Part shown: in pieces, positions 6,324 to 13,406 of the stretch | How the letters are laid out: every line of letters starts with the position of its first letter | Position numbering within the stretch: position 1 is the stretch's first letter | From: a virus | Strand: one strand, 5' to 3' | DNA: 36,606 bases | Virus record (IMG/VR): IMGVR_UViG_3300020122_000603 | Location: 1 to 36,606 of that record | Program-made: the position numbers and the translations under genes | The notes under the pieces: model-generated | What the model was told of the DNA's origin: nothing | Databases searched by the model: none | Seen by the model: the letters and a program-made list of their open reading frames with translations, nothing else

Positions 6324-6343
6324 ACGATTCAACGGAATGTCTA
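6321..6343. repeat. GACRATT/TGTC motif, copy 2, between convergent genes
   Basis: This is the most symmetric copy: TAGACGATT and AATGTCTA flank six bases. The outer TAG and CTA are the stop codons of the two convergent genes (5940-6323 and the RNA ligase), so the whole intergenic space is this motif. A hairpin could form on either strand, which leaves a terminator role open, but the match to copies 1 and 3 argues for a binding site. Confidence 0.5.
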
Positions 6344-7267
6344 TTTAAACTGCGCCTTGGCCAGCTGTTCCTTGTACCACTCGGCGATCCCGTTGGTGCA
6401 CCCTCGCCGGATCTTGGGGATTGCCCACTCCTTTAGCGCTCCCACGATCTCCTCCTCGCACTCGTTCAGGATGTCGGCGCCGGCTTCTTTGAGGATGAGG
6501 CCGATGTCTCGAGGCGAGCCCTCGAGCTTTCCCGCCTCTTGAAGATGTTGGACGGCCTTCTGCCAGCGGGCAGGCGTCTTATACTTCAGGACCAGGTTGT
6601 CGATAATGCCAGTGGAACCCGGATTGCTCATCTTCCACTCGGCCGCATGAACCTCTTTGAATGCCTCGGACACGAACTTTCCCATCAAGGCCTTCTTGTC
6701 TTTTCCAAATTGCGCGTAGTTTTTGACGACGACACCTTCCACCTTTTGCCCTCCGAGGGCAGAGGTGTATTGCAGGTAGGTCTGGAATTGTTCGTAAGAA
6801 GCAAGGGGTCCCTCGAAGATCCGTGGCACGACTTCGAGATCTATCTTCGCCGCTTCGTCCCGCTTCTCTTCCCACCCCATGTACTTTTCTTCGGCGGTGT
6901 TGATGTCGAAGACCATAAGGTGATTCTTTGGGATCCGATCGTACGCAAGGCTATTATGTTTCGGAGCGGCGAGATACTCAGCGCGGTAAGTCCACCCGTC
7001 GACCAGGCGGTCCGCGATGGAGCTCACGTAGTCGATCGCCTTGAGAAACATCTTCTCCGGGGCATTCAGAAAGATCTCCTGCCCCTTGCTTCGCACGCGG
7101 AGCGCGCCGTTGAATCGACCGAAGGAAAACTGAGACCCATCGATCTTTTCCTCTATCAGGACAGGTCCCTCGAGAAGCTTGGCCAGAGCGGTGTGGCCGA
7201 GAGCGTAGATCTTGGGATAGGAATGCCAGGAGGTAATGATTCCGGAAGGGTCGATGATTTGTTCCAT
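6341..7267 (-). CDS. RNA ligase (Rnl2-like nucleotidyltransferase family)
   Basis: A 308-aa ATP-dependent RNA ligase. The covalent nucleotidyltransferase motifs are all visible in order: motif I EEKIDGSQ with K41 as the AMP-accepting lysine, the RVRSKG segment near 57-62, motif III YRAEYL (E97), LMVFDI near 117-122, motif IV EGVVVKNY (E177, K182) and motif V MGKF (K197). A helical C-terminal region of about 100 residues follows. Such phage enzymes typically repair tRNAs cut by host anticodon nucleases. No polynucleotide kinase partner was seen beside it. It is transcribed alone from a promoter at 7300-7328. Confidence 0.88.
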   Translation of the reverse strand: MEQIIDPSGIITSWHSYPKIYALGHTALAKLLEGPVLIEEKIDGSQFSFGRFNGALRVRSKGQEIFLNAPEKMFLKAIDYVSSIADRLVDGWTYRAEYLAAPKHNSLAYDRIPKNHLMVFDINTAEEKYMGWEEKRDEAAKIDLEVVPRIFEGPLASYEQFQTYLQYTSALGGQKVEGVVVKNYAQFGKDKKALMGKFVSEAFKEVHAAEWKMSNPGSTGIIDNLVLKYKTPARWQKAVQHLQEAGKLEGSPRDIGLILKEAGADILNECEEEIVGALKEWAIPKIRRGCTNGIAEWYKEQLAKAQFK

Positions 7268-7299
7268 GACTTCTATTCGGCTACCGTGAGGCTCTTCTT

Positions 7300-7328
7300 A
7301 GATTAAAACCAACGGGACAATTTAACAA
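7300..7328 (-). promoter_or_regulatory. RNA ligase promoter
   Basis: On the minus strand, TTGTTA (7323-7328), a 17-bp spacer and TAATCT (7300-7305) read toward the ligase start at 7267. The third GACRATT/TGTC motif (7314-7336) covers the -35 and much of the spacer, so a protein bound there could regulate this promoter. Confidence 0.5.
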
Positions 7329-7336
7329 AATGTCTA
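7314..7336. repeat. GACRATT/TGTC motif, copy 3, over the ligase promoter
   Basis: GACAATTTAACAAAATGTC matches the shared pattern exactly. It overlaps the -35 region of the RNA ligase promoter. The three copies are 630-1,000 bp apart, each in a gap between genes. Confidence 0.45.
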
Positions 7337-7432
7337 GTTGGCGCGCGGCCGCATGTTTCGCCGGCGCCGTCCGGCTTGCGCCTCCCGGTGCCGTCGAATC
7401 AAGCGCCCGCGCGCCGGCGCCGATACCGGGGC

Positions 7433-7711
7433 ATGGAAAAGAAAGAACCTATCTTCATCAGCCTCGCCGGAGCGCAAGAGATGGTTCATCCCTATCGCCT
7501 CGAGGAAGTTCTCGAGACGCTGCAGATGAACCGAGTTATCGACGATTTCTCGATCGGAACGCATCTCGTGAAAATCGTTCCGCCGAAAAATAAAAGATTC
7601 GATCTTGCGATGTACTTTTGTGAGACGACGTTGAAGCCACCGGATGTTTACGACGGGGACCCCCTGCTTGGCGACCCCTCGGGCCCCCTCCGAAAAGCGC
7701 GCCGGGGCTAA
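7433..7711 (+). CDS. Unknown small protein
   Basis: A 92-aa protein from ATG 7433, beginning MEKKEPIFISLAGAQEMVHP. A longer reading from 7376 adds a low-complexity Arg/Ala/Pro segment and is not favoured. The protein has a mixed alpha/beta look and a Pro/Arg-rich tail. No good Shine-Dalgarno site is present (GGGGC directly before the ATG). The stretch before it, 7337-7432, is very GC-rich and shows nothing I can assign. It opens the long chain of small rightward genes that continues to 12079. Confidence 0.5.
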   Translation: MEKKEPIFISLAGAQEMVHPYRLEEVLETLQMNRVIDDFSIGTHLVKIVPPKNKRFDLAMYFCETTLKPPDVYDGDPLLGDPSGPLRKARRG

Positions 7712-7829
7712 GTCTGCGAAATCCCTCTCCTTCAGTTTCCGAGTAAAACGCCGAAAAGGTGAGCAAAAGCGCAAAAACGAGCAAAAAAAGGACGGAAACG
7801 TCCTTAAACCGCGCAGGATGGAGGATTTT

Positions 7830-8351
7830 GTGCCTGAAGGCGAAATCGCACTGCAGCAAAGTGAACTGGATGTGAACCAGGCGCCGGCGGCTACCGTGCC
7901 TCCGGCCAACCCCGAAGTCAACGCCTCCCCCGAGCCCGGGGATCCGGCGCTGCTCGAGCGGCTCAAAGCCACCCAGGGAACGCCTGAGAACCCCAAAGAG
8001 CCCCGCACGAAGAACGAGCTCGATAAGGAGTTCGAGCGCCTGTACTCGGAAACCGGCAAAGCCTATATGGCCCGCGAGTACCAGAAGATGCAGCTCGATA
8101 ATTTGACCAACCAGTTTGCGGCCGTCTGCCAAGAGGCGGAGGCGCGCGGGAAGCTTGATCGAGCGAAGATCGAAGCGGCGCAGGCGAAGCGGGATCGGAA
8201 GGCTGCGCTACGCGCGGGAGGAAAGAATGGGGCTACTATCCAGACTTCGACGGCTGACGGCAGTGGAGAAGAAACCTTGTCGGGTGGGACCGAAACGGCC
8301 GGCGCCGCTGACCAGTCTTCTCCCGAAGGGATGGGAGAAACGAAAGCTTAG
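7830..8351 (+). CDS. Unknown protein, Pro/Glu-rich with a central helix
   Basis: A 173-aa protein starting at GTG 7830, which has GGAGG five bases upstream; the ATG at 7818 overlaps that site. The first 55 residues are Pro/Ala/Glu-rich and probably disordered. Residues about 63-125 are strongly helical and charged (NELDKEFERLYSETGKAYMA...), a possible coiled coil. The tail is Gly/Thr/Ser-rich. The gene overlaps the next one by 125 bp in another frame. Disordered-plus-coiled-coil layout would suit a DNA-binding accessory or scaffold role, but nothing in the sequence decides this. Confidence 0.55.
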   Translation: MPEGEIALQQSELDVNQAPAATVPPANPEVNASPEPGDPALLERLKATQGTPENPKEPRTKNELDKEFERLYSETGKAYMAREYQKMQLDNLTNQFAAVCQEAEARGKLDRAKIEAAQAKRDRKAALRAGGKNGATIQTSTADGSGEETLSGGTETAGAADQSSPEGMGETKA

Positions 8352-8550
8352 AGACGTCTTTTCCCTGGTTCACGAGCGCGGCCTTAAGGCGCGCATGCCG
8401 GGGAAGCCGAAGAAGGAACCGACCTTCAATCCCTCAGGGAACGCGAGGCAGAGGCGGAAGGCCCGGCGGCTCGGCGGAAAATCAATTTGGTGTCGGAAGC
8501 CAGGATGCAGCGCGATTGTTCATCTGAAACACGACGAGGAAGCGGCATGA
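8227..8550 (+). CDS. Basic unknown protein with a CxxxxC motif, overlapping gene
   Basis: A 107-aa, strongly basic protein. The ATG at 8227 has GGGAGG five bases upstream, and the stop codon overlaps the next ATG, both of which support a real gene despite the 125-bp overlap with the preceding frame. The N-terminal half is Arg/Lys/Pro-rich; the second half contains NARQRRKARR and then WCRKPGCSAIVHLKH, a possible partial metal site. It could bind nucleic acid. No family recognised. Confidence 0.5.
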   Translation: MGLLSRLRRLTAVEKKPCRVGPKRPAPLTSLLPKGWEKRKLRDVFSLVHERGLKARMPGKPKKEPTFNPSGNARQRRKARRLGGKSIWCRKPGCSAIVHLKHDEEAA

Positions 8551-8744
8551 TTGAGGGGATTTGGCCATGGTTGAAGACGACCTGGCATTGTGCCATTCGC
8601 CTGCACCGGCTCGAGACGCGCGAAAGTTTTGCCGACGGAAAGAAAATCGCCCGCTACTACTCGTGCGAATGCGGGTATCGCAAACCCGCTGAAGATTGGT
8701 GGAAACTGAACGACCAGCTCGTCGCCAGGTGGCAGAGGAAATGA
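8547..8744 (+). CDS. Small Trp/Cys protein, unknown
   Basis: A 65-aa protein whose ATG overlaps the previous stop codon (ATGA). It has six tryptophans and the segment YYSCECGYRKP (about residues 38-48), a CxC that together with His16/Cys15 might bind zinc. Comparable small proteins with a -CxCG- knuckle occur in many phages. Function unknown. It couples by another ATGA to the micro-ORF at 8741. Confidence 0.55.
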   Translation: MIEGIWPWLKTTWHCAIRLHRLETRESFADGKKIARYYSCECGYRKPAEDWWKLNDQLVARWQRK

Positions 8745-8818
8745 AGCTCTTTGGCCCAGCCCTTGCGCAGCTTTTGGGCAAGTGGGCGAGAAGCCCGCAA
8801 GACTGGGTCTATGACTGA
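8741..8818 (+). CDS. Possible 25-aa micro-protein
   Basis: A 25-aa reading frame (MKLFGPALAQLLGKWARS...) that begins with an ATGA overlap to the gene before it, has AGAGG just upstream, and whose end overlaps the ATG at 8811 of the next gene. The first half is a short amphipathic, hydrophobic helix. It fits the coupling pattern of the whole cluster and otherwise-empty space. It is too short to be judged by composition; a leader that carries ribosomes to 8811 is the main alternative. Confidence 0.35.
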   Translation: MKLFGPALAQLLGKWARSPQDWVYD

Positions 8819-9311
8819 CTGGGCGCGAGCTCGGGAGCAGGGGGCGTTTGCGCGGGGAGATTGGGCCAGGCCGATAATCAAGAAAATGTGCGACGACATA
8901 GGGGCGTCGCTCAGGCGGCAAATCGACGAGTTTGCAAGGAGACAACCCATGAAATACCAGACCAAGGTTTTGGTGAAAGAGGCGATGCAGTCGACGGGAA
9001 AAAACGGGAAGGCCGTCTGCGAGTGGGCCAATTCGCCGGATGTTCGGTTCGAGCGGCGCGGGCCCGAGGGCCTGGAATTCGTCGACGTCGAGCAGAACCG
9101 CGTGGTCACCCCAGCGAAACCCGGCGACTGGATCGTGGCCAATACCCACGGCGGTTTCACCGTCTGCCCCAATGAAGATTTTCAAGCCCATTACGAGCCA
9201 TATGTTGAGCCCATACCAGCTCAAGAGCCCCAGGCGCCGGAGAACGGACCTTCAAACTCCTCCGTCAAGGAGGCCGGCGCGACGGCGCCTGGGGAGAATT
9301 CAGAGGAATAG
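8811..9311 (+). CDS. Phage protein with a PGDWIV domain
   Basis: A 166-aa protein if started at ATG 8811. An internal in-frame ATG at 8949 has a much better site (AAGGAG, seven bases upstream) and would give 120 aa; both forms may exist. From 8949 on, the protein carries VTPAKPGDWIVANTHGGFTV and then FQAHYEPY, the core of a common small phage protein family of unknown function (PGDW followed by YEP). The upstream 46 residues are charged and helical. The C-terminal 35 residues are Pro/Glu/Ser-rich and probably disordered. Confidence 0.6.
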   Translation: MTDWARAREQGAFARGDWARPIIKKMCDDIGASLRRQIDEFARRQPMKYQTKVLVKEAMQSTGKNGKAVCEWANSPDVRFERRGPEGLEFVDVEQNRVVTPAKPGDWIVANTHGGFTVCPNEDFQAHYEPYVEPIPAQEPQAPENGPSNSSVKEAGATAPGENSEE

Positions 9312-9971
9312 ATGTTCGGCTACGACGCGTCCGAGGAAGCCAAGAAAGAGCTCGAGGAGCTGAAGACTCGGCTCCCGGCGCCGGACCAAATGCGAAGGGC
9401 CGTGGAAGAGGCTTACTGGTACGGCTTTGGGCGCGGCCAGGCCGAGCTCCGGCGGGACGCCGCGAAAATCCTCTCAGTGCCTGGCCGCGCACCGGCCGCC
9501 GGCGCCGGAACCGGCGCCCAACTTCGGCGAGCTCCAGAAAAAAGAAAGGCTGTTCCCATGAAAGGCGTCGGCGTCATACTTCAGGAACTCGGCGGCAACG
9601 AAGAATCGGCGAAGGCTTTTTCGTCATCGATCGGGAAGAAAATCGCCGATGTCCGGCTCCAGGGCGACTACCTGGTGTTTAAGTTCGAGGATGGCTCGGG
9701 GCTCAAAATCTCAGACCATGGGCAATCCTGTTGCGAGAGCCGCTACATGAACTGCGACGATGATTTGACCGCCTTCAAAGGGGCGACGCTCCTGTCCGGG
9801 GAAGTTAGAGACGCTCAGGAAGGTGAGCGGGAAAGAGAAGAGAGCTACAACTTCAAAGACTGCCAGTTCCTCATTATCAAAACGGATAAGGGGGACTTCA
9901 CCGTCGCCAACTACAACGAGCACAACGGCTACTACGGCGGATTCTCCATCCGCGCCGAGGCGATGGAATGA
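9312..9971 (+). CDS. Phage protein with a DUF7448-like C-terminal domain
   Basis: A 219-aa protein that begins one base after the previous stop codon. The C-terminal 140 residues hold the conserved signatures GQSCCESRYMNCDDDL, TLLSGEVRDA and a final ANYNEHNGYYGGFSIRAE, which I recognise as a widespread phage domain of unknown function (DUF7448-like). The N-terminal about 80 residues are helical (EEAKKELEELKTRL), then Ala/Gly/Pro-rich, and look like an added linker. An ATG at residue 83 could start the domain alone. It overlaps the next gene by ATGA. Confidence 0.7.
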   Translation: MFGYDASEEAKKELEELKTRLPAPDQMRRAVEEAYWYGFGRGQAELRRDAAKILSVPGRAPAAGAGTGAQLRRAPEKRKAVPMKGVGVILQELGGNEESAKAFSSSIGKKIADVRLQGDYLVFKFEDGSGLKISDHGQSCCESRYMNCDDDLTAFKGATLLSGEVRDAQEGEREREESYNFKDCQFLIIKTDKGDFTVANYNEHNGYYGGFSIRAEAME

Positions 9972-10153
9972 AGCTATTCTTTTACCGAATCGCGGCGTGG
10001 GTTTTTCTTGTCGGCGTCATTGCGTTCATCGTCGGCATTTTCGGCTTCAAAGCCTGGTCAAAGCTGCAAATCTGCAAGACCTACTACCCGGAGCTCAATG
10101 GATTTGTGTGTTTCAGCTCGCACTACGGGCTTCCGCCCAAGGTAACGAAATGA
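9968..10153 (+). CDS. Small membrane protein
   Basis: A 61-aa protein with one strong transmembrane helix over residues about 7-28 (IAAWVFLVGVIAFIVGIFGF), a basic N-terminus and a short outside tail with two cysteines. It is coupled to both neighbours by ATGA overlaps. A role in exclusion, envelope stress or lysis timing is possible; none is shown. Confidence 0.55.
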   Translation: MKLFFYRIAAWVFLVGVIAFIVGIFGFKAWSKLQICKTYYPELNGFVCFSSHYGLPPKVTK

Positions 10154-10368
10154 ACGAGCTCGTCATCCATCTCCTGAGTCGGTTGAGAGACATGCCGGGC
10201 TTCAAGATGCATTGCCCGAATCCGGGAACCTTTCTCATCGAGGCGCAGGGAATCGCTTACGACTGTTCCCATTACTCGACCGCGGAGGCGATTGAGGATG
10301 CCTATTTGTATATCGCCTCGGAGCTCAGGGCCCGCGAGCTCGTGAAGAACGCCAAGGTGACCCTATGA
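10150..10368 (+). CDS. Unknown small protein
   Basis: A 72-aa protein, mixed alpha/beta, starting at the ATGA overlap with the membrane protein gene. It has two cysteines (HCPNPGTF, YDCSHYS) and a C-terminal helix. Longer readings of this frame from 9823 run antiparallel to the codon pattern of the preceding genes and are rejected. No family recognised. Confidence 0.55.
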   Translation: MNELVIHLLSRLRDMPGFKMHCPNPGTFLIEAQGIAYDCSHYSTAEAIEDAYLYIASELRARELVKNAKVTL

Positions 10369-10787
10369 CCCGCCTCTGGTACCGCCTCACCGCCTGGTGG
10401 CCAAGGCCGTTCCCGAAAGATGAATCGGAGTGGAACGATCTGCAACTCGTCCTCTTTGAGCACTTTGGCGTCCCAGATAAGCCGGACGTCTGGGCGCTGA
10501 TCGCAAATTTTATCATCGGAGCTCCGCCGGGGAGAACGCGGCTCTCTTACCGCTTTTTGGCGAGCATTGGACGCCGGCATGCCATCTCGACCCCCGCCGC
10601 GCGCGCGCTTCAGCTGCGCTGCCACGACGCGCTTATCCGGGAAGAACAGCGAAAAGCGCGCGAGAAGGAAGCGGCGGAGAAGGAGAACGCGAATGCCCAG
10701 GGCAGCCTCAACCCGCAAACTCAGCAAGCTGGCGCTCCGGCTGATAGCCCAGGATCTCCGGCGCATAGCGGAGATGATGCCCAATAA
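10365..10787 (+). CDS. Unknown protein with a disordered tail
   Basis: A 140-aa protein coupled by ATGA to the gene before it. Residues about 1-85 are Trp-rich and probably folded (MTRLWYRLTAWWPRPFPKDE..., DVWALIANFIIG); residues 95-110 form a charged helix and the last 30 residues are Gln/Ala/Pro/Ser-rich. The next gene starts inside its 3' end, 95 bp before its stop, in another frame. No family recognised. Confidence 0.55.
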   Translation: MTRLWYRLTAWWPRPFPKDESEWNDLQLVLFEHFGVPDKPDVWALIANFIIGAPPGRTRLSYRFLASIGRRHAISTPAARALQLRCHDALIREEQRKAREKEAAEKENANAQGSLNPQTQQAGAPADSPGSPAHSGDDAQ

Positions 10788-10974
10788 GCCGCCGGGGGAA
10801 TACGATCTCGTCCTGACCCGGTATTATTCGGCCATCTCGGATCGCATGAAGATGGACGAGAAGCTCGAAGACGCCATCCGCGCGGTCTTAAAAAAGATGC
10901 CCAAAAAACAGCTAGAGGAACTGGCTGGTCTCAAGAAGGAAGCGGCGAAAGGGAAGTCTCCCAAAGATGCGTGA
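10693..10974 (+). CDS. Helical unknown protein, overlapping gene
   Basis: A 93-aa protein. The start is set at ATG 10693, which has AAGGAG seven bases upstream, inside the 3' end of the previous gene. It is highly helical with a basic beginning and a Lys-rich end (KKMPKKQLEELAGLKKEAAKG). Its stop codon overlaps the GTG of the next gene. No family recognised. Confidence 0.55.
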   Translation: MPRAASTRKLSKLALRLIAQDLRRIAEMMPNKPPGEYDLVLTRYYSAISDRMKMDEKLEDAIRAVLKKMPKKQLEELAGLKKEAAKGKSPKDA

Positions 10975-11351
10975 CCCCCTTTTACCAGACGAAACGGTTC
11001 AAGCGTGAGAAACGTAAGTGGGACAGAATCCTGGAACGAGAACGCTTCCCCGACATCGAGCGGACGAGCTCCCACGGGACGGTGCTGTCCCAGCTCTCCC
11101 TGCGTAAGAATTTCAAAGCCACGGCGATTGAAGCCACACAAGCCTACTACTCGTGGGCGAATTCCATCATGTGGACTCGTCGCTTTCGTCGTGGCCTTTA
11201 CAATGAGTTCGGCCGCGGTCGGAAAACCCTCTGGCGCCTTCACGCCGGGGGCCTCTCCAATTCTGAGATCGCCCGCCGCGTTGGGCTCTCCCGCTGGACC
11301 GTCGAAGACCTGCTCGGTAAACTGAGAGAGTACCTGAAAGGGAAACCATGA
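10971..11351 (+). CDS. Helix-turn-helix protein, candidate late regulator or small terminase
   Basis: A 126-aa protein starting at GTG 10971 (GTGA overlap). The C-terminal 35 residues are a clear helix-turn-helix of the sigma-region-4/LuxR type: GLSNSEIARRVGLSRWTVEDLL. The N-terminal part is basic and aromatic. It sits upstream of the virion module, where sigma-like late activators and small terminases are often found. It is the only HTH protein seen near the terminase, but three kb and several genes separate them, so either role is a guess. Confidence 0.6.
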   Translation: MTPFYQTKRFKREKRKWDRILERERFPDIERTSSHGTVLSQLSLRKNFKATAIEATQAYYSWANSIMWTRRFRRGLYNEFGRGRKTLWRLHAGGLSNSEIARRVGLSRWTVEDLLGKLREYLKGKP

Positions 11352-12079
11352 GATCCTCCGACCACACACTTTCCGCTCAGGCCCCGCTCGAGCACCGGCA
11401 CAAGTGGTTTCGAACTAGGGACGACAGTTTCCAATGCGAATGGTGCCGGGGCCCTGTCGTGACTTATCTCGAATACGTGCACGCAGCCCCTGAGAAACAA
11501 TTTCAAAAATTCTGGGAAACCCGAGAAACGGAGCACGGCCGCACGCCACGCCTTTCCGACGCCGGCGTCCAAGCCGTCTGCGACTACGTGTGGGAGATAA
11601 AGCAGAAGACGAAGGGATGCAAGAATTTCGTCCTCAGCACTGGCCGCCAGATGGGAAAGCGCGCGGGCTTGGCCGCCCTGAAGCCGGTCCCACCGTCGAT
11701 TAGGCTGAGGATTCCCTTGATAAGAAAGAACCGTCTCAAGTGCCGCTGCGGCAATGAACTGCCCATCGATCCCAGCTGGGACGCTGTCCGGTGCATCCCC
11801 TGTAAAGGCACCATCACCAAAGATAGGGATACCGGCCTTTGGGTCATGGAGATCCCGCAGCCACCTCCGGCGCCACCGGCCGTCGGCTCCCCGGACTATC
11901 TGGATGCGCTCCACTACGCGAAAAATCCCGCCCTCGCGATAGTGCCAGCGCCGGCTCCCAATCTCGGCGAGTTTACCGACATCATGCAATGCATTTGCGG
12001 AAAAAAGCGCCGGTTTCGCCCCGGCATTCGCGGCCAGAGCTATCGGTGCTCCTGTGGGATGACGATCGCTCTCCCCTGA
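11348..12079 (+). CDS. Protein with three zinc-ribbon-like cysteine clusters
   Basis: A 243-aa protein coupled to the HTH gene by ATGA. It has three cysteine clusters: CEWC near residues 30-33, CRCG with CIPC near 132-152, and CICG with CSCG near 216-238. The last two look like complete four-cysteine ribbons. The region between them is Pro-rich. A nucleic-acid-binding or transcription role is plausible because ribbons often bind RNA polymerase or DNA, but no family is recognised. Confidence 0.55.
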   Translation: MRSSDHTLSAQAPLEHRHKWFRTRDDSFQCEWCRGPVVTYLEYVHAAPEKQFQKFWETRETEHGRTPRLSDAGVQAVCDYVWEIKQKTKGCKNFVLSTGRQMGKRAGLAALKPVPPSIRLRIPLIRKNRLKCRCGNELPIDPSWDAVRCIPCKGTITKDRDTGLWVMEIPQPPPAPPAVGSPDYLDALHYAKNPALAIVPAPAPNLGEFTDIMQCICGKKRRFRPGIRGQSYRCSCGMTIALP

Positions 12080-12097
12080 CCGTGGTAGAATAAATCT

Positions 12098-12778
12098 ATG
12101 AACGTCAGCGTCAATGTCCCGAAGAAACTGCCCTCCGTCGCTTTGGGCCAGAGCCAATCGGCATCGGGCGACAATGCCGGGCGCTTGGTAGTCTCACCGT
12201 CGAAGTACCTCTCGGCGCTTCTCAACACGCTCTTTGTGCTCGATTCCCAGAGCGTGACCTTGGCCTCGGCGAATGCCACGAAATCGGCCTTGGGAACTGC
12301 CAAATTCATCAACGGGTTTTACAACGGGAGCTCGGGCGCGACCGCGGTCAACGCCGTGATTCGCCGCGTCCATGTGGCGACGGTCTCGGGTACCCCCGCC
12401 GGCCCCTATTTTTACAACTATCTGAATCTGCCCAGCGTGAACCAGCCCGCGACCTCGGCGTCTACGGGCACCATCCAGGCGGGGTTTCTCAGCTCTGCCG
12501 CTACCGCGTCGGTTGTGACGCCGCTCGTTAACGTGGTCCTCGCCGCCACCGGCGCCCCCACGACGGCCCTCAATCAATTGGGCCTTGTCGGCGGTCCCGC
12601 AGCCATCGCGGCCGGCGCCGGCCTCTATGACGCGTTCGATGAACCCGACGGCGGGATCGTCGTCCCGCCCGGCTGCCTCTTTGGCATCATGGCCACCGCG
12701 GCCGGCACGACCCATGTCGTGCAGTCCACTCTTGTCTGGGAAGAGATCCTCGTTACCGCGAGCTTGGGAAACCCCTAG
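12098..12778 (+). CDS. Probable virion surface or decoration protein
   Basis: A 226-aa protein rich in Ala, Thr, Ser, Val and Gly with alternating beta-strand patterns and no charged helices. The C-terminal segment (GGIVVPPGCLFGIMAT, TTHVVQSTLVWEEI) resembles the end of beta-sandwich proteins found on phage heads. It is the first gene of the virion region but is separated from the terminase by a minus-strand island. There is no good Shine-Dalgarno site; TAGAAT lies just upstream and might be a -10 element. Call rests on composition and position. Confidence 0.5.
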   Translation: MNVSVNVPKKLPSVALGQSQSASGDNAGRLVVSPSKYLSALLNTLFVLDSQSVTLASANATKSALGTAKFINGFYNGSSGATAVNAVIRRVHVATVSGTPAGPYFYNYLNLPSVNQPATSASTGTIQAGFLSSAATASVVTPLVNVVLAATGAPTTALNQLGLVGGPAAIAAGAGLYDAFDEPDGGIVVPPGCLFGIMATAAGTTHVVQSTLVWEEILVTASLGNP

Positions 12779-13029
12779 AGGAACTCTCGAAACTTCACGC
12801 CCTGGGCCTGGGCCTCCTCGGCTTCGGTTTGGGAGAGGACTTTGAAGTTTACGTGGCCTTTTTCCGCGATCGCGAATCTCACGCCTTTGGGAAAGAACCT
12901 ATCAGCCCAGTGGTAATCAGGCTGCGGCCCCACTGCCGGATCGTATTCGACGAGGACCATGTCCCCGGGCGCGAGGTCCTCGGCCCGAATCACTTTCAGC
13001 TCGAGCTTCGATAGGTCGACGACGCTCAT
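12775..13029 (-). CDS. Unknown small protein of the minus-strand island
   Basis: An 85-aa protein starting at ATG 13029, which overlaps the stop codon of the gene before it (ATGA). It looks like a compact beta-rich domain: DLAPGDMVLVEYDP near residues 20-33, then a helical C-terminus. The convergent virion gene overlaps its end by 4 bp. An extended start at 13068 lacks support. No family recognised. Confidence 0.55.
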   Translation of the reverse strand: MSVVDLSKLELKVIRAEDLAPGDMVLVEYDPAVGPQPDYHWADRFFPKGVRFAIAEKGHVNFKVLSQTEAEEAQAQGVKFREFL

Positions 13030-13406
13030 TTTCCCAACTTCTCCTTCTGTACTAGCTTGGCGCGCCAATCAAAATCACAATCTGTTTCGTCGAGCGGTCT
13101 GCGCCAATTGTCTTGGTCTTTCCACGCATATACCCACGGCGCGTTCTCGACCTCCTCCTTGATCGCTAGGAGCGAAGCTTCCAACTTTGCATGCTCCGCT
13201 TCCAGCTCCTTAATCCTACTGCGCAGGTTGATGTTCGCGATGGGCGTTATCGCTGAACCGCACTCAAAGCATTTGTAAGCCAGTACGCCATTTTCCCACT
13301 CCGCAATCCCCGCCTCCAGCTCGCGGATGATGCGGCAGAGGCGCTGTTCCTTCGGGCGCCCCATCGCCTCCGCGTCCTCCACAAACTTCTTGTCGTCGTC
13401 CGTCAC
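13026..13406 (-). CDS. Coiled-coil protein with a CxxC pair
   Basis: A 126-aa protein. The GTG start at 13406 overlaps the stop codon of the gene upstream, and the region before it in this frame is a low-complexity antisense reading. Residues about 20-40 and 60-90 are coiled-coil-like; between them is YKCFECGSAI, a CxxC that could bind zinc in a dimer. It is the second of three coupled leftward genes. Unknown function. Confidence 0.55.
   Translation of the reverse strand: MTDDDKKFVEDAEAMGRPKEQRLCRIIRELEAGIAEWENGVLAYKCFECGSAITPIANINLRSRIKELEAEHAKLEASLLAIKEEVENAPWVYAWKDQDNWRRPLDETDCDFDWRAKLVQKEKLGK

Noticed and set aside
7334-8132. Minus-strand open frames of 241 and 198 aa
   Set aside because: Low-complexity Ser/Arg or Phe/Leu sequence antisense to the 7433 and 7830 genes; no start signal. 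The upstream GC-rich stretch could still hide something, but nothing specific was seen.
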